From the NCBI RefSeq assembly GCF_024399315.1, contig NZ_CP075170.1, forward strand, positions 2,356,001 to 2,420,000: a stretch of 64,000 nt of DNA, given 5' to 3'. This DNA comes from Chryseobacterium sp. MA9. Its GTDB lineage: Bacteria; Bacteroidota; Bacteroidia; Flavobacteriales; Weeksellaceae. The notes under the pieces were generated by a model that saw only the letters and a program-made list of their open reading frames with translations, did not search any database and was not told the DNA's origin. The translations under genes were made by a program, and so were the position numbers. Below are positions 58,738 through 64,000 of the stretch, one piece after another (positions within the stretch are counted from its first letter, which is position 1; each line of letters opens with the position of its first letter).

Positions 58738-59094
58738 TTAAGAAATTGCGGGTGGTCCCCGAAGCTGAAACGTGAATTTGGTCTGAGACCAGATTTTCTC
58801 CTGGATGGCGATGATTTGTTTTACCTCGTGGCTGTAATGCTCAACAGTAAAACTGAATTCTTCAGGAGCTAATGTATGTCCGGTAACCAAAAAGTGGCAG
58901 GCCAGACAGTCGCCAGCTTTCTCTTTAGTAACTGCTTTCGTCACCGTATTCTCTACTTTTTTAAGATTGAAAGCCTTAAAATAATCTACAGCATCGTGAT
59001 GGTGAAAGCTCTGAGAAAGCAGCGCGAGGAAATATACTCCAAACAATAGCTTGGAGATAAAACTCTTTAGGTTTCTGCTTTCTTTAAAAATCAT
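58738..59094 (-). CDS. Small exported His/Cys protein next to the TonB receptor
   Basis: 118 residues. A hydrophobic segment near the N-terminus (about 14-28, FGVYFLALLSQSFHH) is followed by His-rich SFHHHDAVDY, then CLACHFLVTGH and a C-terminal LRGPPA. The last motif and the CxxC-H pattern resemble short proteins I recall encoded just before TonB-dependent metal receptors in flavobacteria (similar to DUF2946). Likely periplasmic metal handling (inference). It is 255 bp upstream of the receptor gene on the same strand. Confidence 0.65.
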   Translation of the reverse strand: MIFKESRNLKSFISKLLFGVYFLALLSQSFHHHDAVDYFKAFNLKKVENTVTKAVTKEKAGDCLACHFLVTGHTLAPEEFSFTVEHYSHEVKQIIAIQEKIWSQTKFTFQLRGPPAIS

Positions 59095-59197
59095 AGTTCA
59101 AAATTATGAAAATAATTTAATTGTTTCCTTAAACTTTTATTAAATTACTTAGACTTATTGATAATAGGTACAAATGAAAAGGGTTTTGTTACAAAAA

Positions 59198-59231
59198 AAA
59201 TGCTTCACAATTTTTAGTTGATGAAGCATTT
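59198..59231 (-). terminator. Terminator after the ABC-F gene
   Basis: AAATGCTTCA/TGAAGCATTT around a 14-base loop; A-run upstream gives T's on the minus strand. Confidence 0.8.
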
Positions 59232-59240
59232 CTATTTTAT

Positions 59241-61169
59241 TTAATCAAGTTGGGTACCAAGATATTCCCACTCCTGCAAAGCTGTATCCAGCTCTTCCTT
59301 AGCCTTATTGTATTTCTCTAAGGTTTCATCTGAAGGATTTTCTTTGGCAAAAGAAGTTTCCATTTCCTCTACTTTTATTTCAAGCTCAGAAATTCTCTCT
59401 TCTACTTTTTTGATTTTATTCTGTATATTTTTCTGTTCTTTACTAACGATATTTGAAGATGGGCTGCTGCTTACTACAGGTTTTTCTTCTACTTTCTTAG
59501 GTTCTACCTTAACTTCGCTGTGAAGTTTAGCCTTTTCTGCAGAAATCTCTCTGATAGTTTCTTTCTGTCTGTATTCAAGATATTCGTTGATATCTCCAAG
59601 GAATTCTTTCATTTTCCCATCACGGAATTCGTAGATCTTATCACAAAGTCCCTGAAGGAATTCCCTGTCGTGCGAGATTACAATTAAAGTTCCTTCAAAA
59701 TTCTGCAACGCCAGCTTGATAATCTCCTTAGACTGGATATCCAAGTGGTTGGTAGGTTCGTCCATGATCAATGTGTTGAAAGGACGAAGCAACAGTTTAC
59801 AAAGTGCCAGACGGTTTCTCTCTCCTCCGGAAAGTACTTTTGTTTTCTTAGTAACAGCGTCTCCCTGGAAAAGGAAAGATCCTAATAAGTCTCTTACTCT
59901 TGGTCTTGTCTCTTCTGTTGCAGCATCTTCTGCTTCTTCCAGAACCGTTTTATTAGGTGTTAAAACCTCTTCCTGATTCTGAGCAAAATATCCGATGTTT
60001 ACATTATGTCCAAGATTCCATGTTCCGGAATAATCTTTAATATCTCCTGCTAAAATTTTAGCTAAAGTTGTTTTTCCCTGTCCGTTCTGCCCTAAAAGAG
60101 CAATTCTGTCTCCTCTCTGAACGATAAAGTCTACATCATCAAAAATCTGCTTTTGTCCGTAAGCTTTTCCTAAATGATCCGCTTCAAAGATGATCTTTCC
60201 AGGAACCATAGACTGTACGAAACGGATATTGAATTTTGAAACGTCTTCATTATCAACTTCGATACGTTCTATTTTATCTAATTTCTTAATAAGTGACTGT
60301 GCAAAAGATGCTTTAGTAGCACTTGCACGGAACTTATTAATGTTGTCTTCCATCTGCTTGATCTCCGCATCCTGATTCTTTTTAGCCTGAATCAGTTTTT
60401 CACGGCGATCTTCTCTCATTACCAGATATTTCGAATAGTTGGCTTTATAGTCGTCAACTTTTCTATTGTTGATATCAAAAGTACGGTTACAAACCGCAGT
60501 CATAAACTGTTTATCGTGACTTACAAGAACAATAGCTCCCGGATAATCTTTCAGGAAGTTTTCAAGCCAGATGATGGATTCCATATCCAGGTGGTTGGTA
60601 GGCTCATCGAGAAGCATAATATCATTCTTCTGAAGAAGTAATTTTGCCAATTCAATTCTCATTCTCCATCCTCCGGAAAATTCATCGGTAATTTTTTGGA
60701 AATCATCTGCTTTAAATCCTAAACCAAACAAAACTTTCTCCATATCACCTTCAAGATTGTAGGCATCATGGTTCATCAAAAGGTCATTCAGTTCAGTCAT
60801 TTTGTTAATCAAATCCGTATAGGAGTCACTTTCGTAATCTGTTCGGACGGTCATCTGATGATTCACTTCTTCAAGCTCATTCTTCCATGCATTAATCTGC
60901 TCAAAAGCCTGCATCGTTTCAGCCCAAACGGTTCTTCCTTTTACGAAATCAAGATCCTGCTTCAGGAAACCAATGGTAACGCTTCCTTCCATCACAACCT
61001 CTCCTTCGTAGAAATTAATTTCTCCGGACAGCATTTTCAATAAAGTGGATTTCCCCGCTCCATTTTTTCCTACGAGACCAACTTTATCATCTTTTTTGAT
61101 GGTGAAATTGACATTTTGAAATAAATAATTTCCTGAATGGTGTAATCCTAAACTTTGAACCGAAAGCAT
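59241..61169 (-). CDS. ABC-F family ATP-binding protein
   Basis: 642 residues, two ABC ATPase domains without membrane helices. Walker A sites are VGLVGKNGAGKSTLLKMLSG and ALLGQNGQGKTTLAKILAG; signatures FSGGWRMRIELAKLLLQ and LSGGERNRLALCKLLLR; Walker B LLDEPTNHLDMES and IMDEPTNHLDIQS. A charged linker joins them, and the C-terminal ~110 residues are a coiled coil. This is the Uup/YbiT-like translation-factor type that acts on the ribosome, not a transporter. Resistance function is not implied. Confidence 0.94.
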   Translation of the reverse strand: MLSVQSLGLHHSGNYLFQNVNFTIKKDDKVGLVGKNGAGKSTLLKMLSGEINFYEGEVVMEGSVTIGFLKQDLDFVKGRTVWAETMQAFEQINAWKNELEEVNHQMTVRTDYESDSYTDLINKMTELNDLLMNHDAYNLEGDMEKVLFGLGFKADDFQKITDEFSGGWRMRIELAKLLLQKNDIMLLDEPTNHLDMESIIWLENFLKDYPGAIVLVSHDKQFMTAVCNRTFDINNRKVDDYKANYSKYLVMREDRREKLIQAKKNQDAEIKQMEDNINKFRASATKASFAQSLIKKLDKIERIEVDNEDVSKFNIRFVQSMVPGKIIFEADHLGKAYGQKQIFDDVDFIVQRGDRIALLGQNGQGKTTLAKILAGDIKDYSGTWNLGHNVNIGYFAQNQEEVLTPNKTVLEEAEDAATEETRPRVRDLLGSFLFQGDAVTKKTKVLSGGERNRLALCKLLLRPFNTLIMDEPTNHLDIQSKEIIKLALQNFEGTLIVISHDREFLQGLCDKIYEFRDGKMKEFLGDINEYLEYRQKETIREISAEKAKLHSEVKVEPKKVEEKPVVSSSPSSNIVSKEQKNIQNKIKKVEERISELEIKVEEMETSFAKENPSDETLEKYNKAKEELDTALQEWEYLGTQLD

Positions 61170-61176
61170 CTTAATT

Positions 61177-61196
61177 AATAATTAGTAATGAATAAT
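61177..61196. repeat. Short dispersed AT-rich repeat, copy 2
   Basis: AATAATTAGTAATGAATAAT, 19 of 20 identical with 3721-3740; lies directly upstream of the ABC-F start codon. Confidence 0.6.
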
Positions 61197-61245
61197 GAAT
61201 TTTCGGGTGCAAAAATACGGAAAAAGAAATGAATAGCCCAGAAAT

Positions 61246-61272
61246 AAAAAAAGCTGCCCAAAACAGACAGCT
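61246..61272 (-). terminator. Terminator after the 82-residue protein gene
   Basis: On the minus strand AGCTGTC/GGCAGCT (one G-U) with a seven-base loop followed by T7, 34 bp past the stop. Confidence 0.8.
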
Positions 61273-61305
61273 CTTTCCTTTAATGTACTTGATTTTGTAA
61301 GACAT

Positions 61306-61554
61306 TTATCCAGGCGTAAGCGGTGGAGTTTTCTGCCCTGCTTCTACCATAGCAATCATTTCTACAAGGGTTGCTTCAGCTTCTTTATATTTCACTTGTT
61401 TGATCCCATGGTTAGATCCTATTGCAACCTGCAATTCGTTCAAGGTCTTAGCTTCAGACATTGTGATGGGTTTACTTCCATTTTTAATACTGATTTGGTA
61501 TTCACAAGTGTCTAAAAGTTTATTTGCTTTTTTGAGCCATTCTGAAACTTTCAT
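61306..61554 (-). CDS. Hypothetical 82-residue protein
   Basis: Not recognised. Helical by appearance (VSEWLKKANKLLDTCEYQIS; VKYKEAEATLVEMIAMVEAG), with a short Pro/Thr tail. No signal peptide or membrane helix. The 49-bp gap to the 245-residue gene upstream on the same strand, and a terminator after it, suggest the two are one transcript. With the DUF2235 gene further upstream, this may be part of an effector-type accessory cluster (inference). Confidence 0.6.
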   Translation of the reverse strand: MKVSEWLKKANKLLDTCEYQISIKNGSKPITMSEAKTLNELQVAIGSNHGIKQVKYKEAEATLVEMIAMVEAGQKTPPLTPG

Positions 61555-61603
61555 AATTATTTGTTTTTGGTGATTTAATTTGAAATAATTTTCCGGGATT
61601 CTT

Positions 61604-62341
61604 TTATAAGATATTGAGAAGCTCTACTAATAATGTCCCCGGAAGTATAGATTTTACAGGTGCTTTTCCTGGTGCATTTTCAATACCATAAGTTCCCGGG
61701 ATCATCTGCAAATCGTAAACATCATTCTGCGCACTGAATATAAAATTACATCCAGATCCTGCTGTATAACAAGTAACAGATCCTGGAACAATACCTTTCT
61801 GGACAGCAAATAGAACTATATTGTCATTAGGTTTCATGATCACTTCTCCTTGTGGAGCACATGTAAAAGCACAGAAAGGCTGAAATCTTCCTTTTATTGC
61901 TGCAGCTAATCCTATTGTAATATCTGACGTACCAACTCCTCTTTCATTTTTTACAGTGATAGCTTCCGCCGGGGCCCCTGTAGTGGTAGAAAAAGAACCA
62001 TCCTGATGGAAAGTTACTGCTGTACCTAATGGAATTTCAGCCGATATTGCCTGCATTTGAATGGTTGTATTGATATCAATAACCCCTTTATTATAAACAT
62101 ATACTTTATATTTTGGTTCACAATCAATTTCTTCATACCCAAACATCTCAGTATAATAAATTGAAAACCAAGCTGGTACCCCTGAAGAAATCTGATTGGG
62201 ACCTGATGCTCCTTTATATCCTACCAATTTATAATTATTCATCTGCAGATATCTTAGAATCTCTTGTTGATACTTTGAGGTAAAATCAAAATTAATTGAG
62301 AATATTGTAGTCCATAATTTTTGAATGAGTGTCTTTTCCAT
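61604..62341 (-). CDS. Hypothetical 245-residue beta-rich protein
   Basis: Not recognised. The N-terminal ~45 residues are helical (TLIQKLWTTIFSINFDFTSK). The rest looks all-beta, with many Gly, Thr and Val and five cysteines. There is no signal peptide, repeat or known motif. The composition (GTAVTFHQDGSFSTTTGAPA; IGLAAAIKGRFQPF) is that of a beta-sandwich or phage-tail-like domain. Followed by the 82-residue gene and preceded, 253 bp away, by the DUF2235 gene on the same strand. Confidence 0.6.
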   Translation of the reverse strand: MEKTLIQKLWTTIFSINFDFTSKYQQEILRYLQMNNYKLVGYKGASGPNQISSGVPAWFSIYYTEMFGYEEIDCEPKYKVYVYNKGVIDINTTIQMQAISAEIPLGTAVTFHQDGSFSTTTGAPAEAITVKNERGVGTSDITIGLAAAIKGRFQPFCAFTCAPQGEVIMKPNDNIVLFAVQKGIVPGSVTCYTAGSGCNFIFSAQNDVYDLQMIPGTYGIENAPGKAPVKSILPGTLLVELLNIL

Positions 62342-62530
62342 TGTTTTAATCTTTGGTGTTCTTACTCTTTTGATATTAGGCTTTTCAGAATACGCCTTTG
62401 TTCACGTTATGATGTTGAAGTTTCGTGAAATGAACAATTCAAAATAACGAGAATTAAAATCCAAAAACTACAGTATATTATACTAAATTCAGGATTCAGT
62501 AATTATACTCATTGATCGTAAACAGCTTAT

Positions 62531-62562
62531 AAAAAAAAAGGAGACACCTGAGTGATGTCCCC
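62531..62562 (-). terminator. Terminator after the DUF2235 gene
   Basis: On the minus strand GGGGACA ... TGTCTCC (one G-U) followed by T9, 32 bp past the stop. Confidence 0.75.
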
Positions 62563-62594
62563 TAACCTAAATTTAAAACTGAGAAGTGTTGGCA

Positions 62595-63947
62595 CTAATT
62601 CTTAATTTCATTTAATGTAATAGCTGTCTGTGTTTTTAAAATGGAACGATCCCATATGTCATTATTAGGAACACTGGTTCCGTAAAGAAAATCTGCAACA
62701 AAACTGTCTTCCGGCAGATGAAGATCAACGGAAAGCCTTGTCCGGCTGGTCTGGTCAACAGAAGTACTGCTGGAAACATTTAATCCGTTATTAATCAATT
62801 CAATATTAATTTCCCGCTGGGATTTTTTCAGAAAGCTATTGCTATATAATCCGAAATTTGCTGAAATATGGGTATAATCCGCAAATTTCCAAAAATCATA
62901 GATTGGTTTTTTACCCGCAGAAAGATCTTTTATATATTCTTTTATTTTGATATAAAAACGACTGAGAAAAGGATGCTTATTATAATCTGTTCCAAAATAT
63001 GCATCATTATCTGTACTGAAAATGGATACTTTAGCATTAGTTTCTTCCAGCATCAGTTTTCCATAAACTTTTGAAAGATCATTATATACCTTATCCCGGC
63101 ACACATATGCCTGTGAAAGACCATTGGCGGTCTCAATTTCGTATCCGGAAAGCAGAGCATCCCAGATTTTATTACCTTCAGCATTGGTTTTTTCATTCCT
63201 GATATCTGAAACATAGTGATGCAGATCATCAATATGAATGAAGTCTGTAGAAATATAAACAGACTGCGGCCCTTCAAGATATCCTCCTCCGATATCAGCA
63301 TGATCACCCGGCACAAAGATTTCTTTCCAAACAGAAGATGTATTTTCCAATTTTTGATCCTCCATTATTTTTGAGTTTTCAAAAAAACCGGTAAGCGGAA
63401 AGAAAAACCGACTCTCATTGACTGCACAGATATGCAAAGCACTCTCTACCTGGGCAGGAATATTCAGATTATAATTATTAAAAGGTTTGGATTCTACCGT
63501 ATCAAAAGCTCCTAAAAATCTTATTCTGAAATTTTCCGAAGAATAATGAGCTAAAAGCTGATTGCAGAAAGTTCTTGCCAACATTCCTCCTCTCCCGAAT
63601 CCATAGATATAAAAATGATATTCTTTTGTCTGATCATGAATAATCCGCTCTACAAAATCCCCTGCTTTCTGAAGTTTATCATCGGAAGAATATCCATTCC
63701 CATACGGTGGGTTTGCACATGTTGCCATAGCAAAATTATTATCTTCACTGCCCGTTACGGTTCCAATTCCTTCGATATATATTTTTTCATCTCCAATAAA
63801 TAAACTGTATAATTTATAGATATTGGTGAAGGTACCATAATAACTTTCATTGTTGTTCAGCGGTTTATCCGGTGAAAGAATATTGACCCCATTGTTTCCT
63901 GTACCGTCAAAGAAAATCCCGACAGAAATCACTCTACTATCATTCAT
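62595..63947 (-). CDS. DUF2235 (Tle1-like) alpha/beta-hydrolase-fold protein without nucleophile Ser
   Basis: 450 residues. Opens with SVGIFFDGTGNN, the DUF2235 signature, and has FLGAFDTVES (Asp149) and PGDHADIGGGY (His216, Asp218), the rest of the usual active site. The nucleophile elbow, normally GFSRGA, reads G116-F-G118-R-G-G121: glycine instead of serine. Members include type VI secretion phospholipase effectors of the Tle1 group. Without the serine this one may be inactive, a decoy, or have changed chemistry. A terminator follows; downstream are two unrecognised genes. Confidence 0.82.
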   Translation of the reverse strand: MNDSRVISVGIFFDGTGNNGVNILSPDKPLNNNESYYGTFTNIYKLYSLFIGDEKIYIEGIGTVTGSEDNNFAMATCANPPYGNGYSSDDKLQKAGDFVERIIHDQTKEYHFYIYGFGRGGMLARTFCNQLLAHYSSENFRIRFLGAFDTVESKPFNNYNLNIPAQVESALHICAVNESRFFFPLTGFFENSKIMEDQKLENTSSVWKEIFVPGDHADIGGGYLEGPQSVYISTDFIHIDDLHHYVSDIRNEKTNAEGNKIWDALLSGYEIETANGLSQAYVCRDKVYNDLSKVYGKLMLEETNAKVSIFSTDNDAYFGTDYNKHPFLSRFYIKIKEYIKDLSAGKKPIYDFWKFADYTHISANFGLYSNSFLKKSQREINIELINNGLNVSSSTSVDQTSRTRLSVDLHLPEDSFVADFLYGTSVPNNDIWDRSILKTQTAITLNEIKN

Positions 63948-64000
63948 GTTTTTACTTTAATTTTTTATTACAGATCTTGTTTGTGTTTTTTTCAAATAAC

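Noticed and set aside
58681..58872. 63-codon plus-strand open frame near the TonB locus
   Set aside because: Overlaps the end of the better-supported minus-strand His/Cys gene and repeat-like DNA.
1..64000. tRNA, rRNA, CRISPR arrays, insertion sequences, prophage genes
   Set aside because: I looked for cloverleaf-like stems, regularly spaced direct repeats and transposase or integrase motifs and found none that hold up by eye. A tRNAscan or CRISPR search would settle it.

Overview
The window looks like a piece of chromosome from a flavobacterium of the Chryseobacterium type (Bacteroidota, Weeksellaceae). The reasons are the AT-rich composition, many starts with no Shine-Dalgarno sequence, promoter -7 boxes of the Bacteroidota form TAnnTTTG, lineage-typical genes (OstA-like LptA protein, DUF3109, the small membrane protein/DUF6427-like pair, S16 with an alanine-rich tail) and degenerate intergenic repeats of kinds I associate with Chryseobacterium genomes. 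No tRNA, rRNA, CRISPR array, transposase or prophage was found. The genus is inferred from recalled family features, not from a search.

Layout. 0-3.7 kb: SDR oxidoreductase, AraC regulator, serine hydrolase. 3.8-9.5 kb: rpsP-rimM operon, nitroreductase, GreA/B-like factor, DUF805, SRPBCC protein, M3 peptidase. 9.5-12.8 kb: small cytosolic and membrane proteins, a methyltransferase and a second serine hydrolase behind tandem operator-like sites. 12.8-20.9 kb: a regulator-rich accessory stretch (TetR with MFS exporter, Crp with SDR epimerase, TetR facing a small membrane operon across a perfect 24-bp palindrome, GNAT, AraC, NAD(P)H quinone reductase). 20.9-22.5 kb: tyrS, preceded by what reads as a complete leader-peptide attenuator. 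22.7-29.7 kb: exonuclease, GNAT, then a six-gene tellurite-type stress operon (two TerD, two vWA/TerY, PP2C, kinase). 29.9-42.3 kb: housekeeping (flippase-like protein, panD, HU, pdxH, YqgE, amidase, aminotransferases, OstA-like, Fur, Kup, pdhB). 42.5-50.1 kb: DUF2147, LTA-synthase-like sulfatase, pssA, exonuclease, FAH hydrolase, Usp, membrane proteins, DUF3109. 50.2-61.2 kb: M16 protease, LolA-like protein, trigger factor, a TonB receptor/lipoprotein locus and an ABC-F protein. 61.3-64 kb: two unrecognised proteins and a DUF2235 (Tle1-like) protein that lacks its nucleophilic serine.

The most interesting signal is upstream of tyrS (21059-21240). A promoter reads into a 32-codon ORF with Tyr codons at positions 16, 17 and 21. 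A pause hairpin, a competing antiterminator helix and an 11-bp intrinsic terminator follow, directly before tyrosyl-tRNA synthetase. This is the logic of trp/pheST attenuation, applied to tyrosine in a bacteroidete. Second is the Ter stress operon, where a 12-codon remnant of a deleted vWA gene sits inside a perfect 18-bp hairpin just before the surviving vWA gene. Third are several well-formed operator candidates next to their probable regulators.
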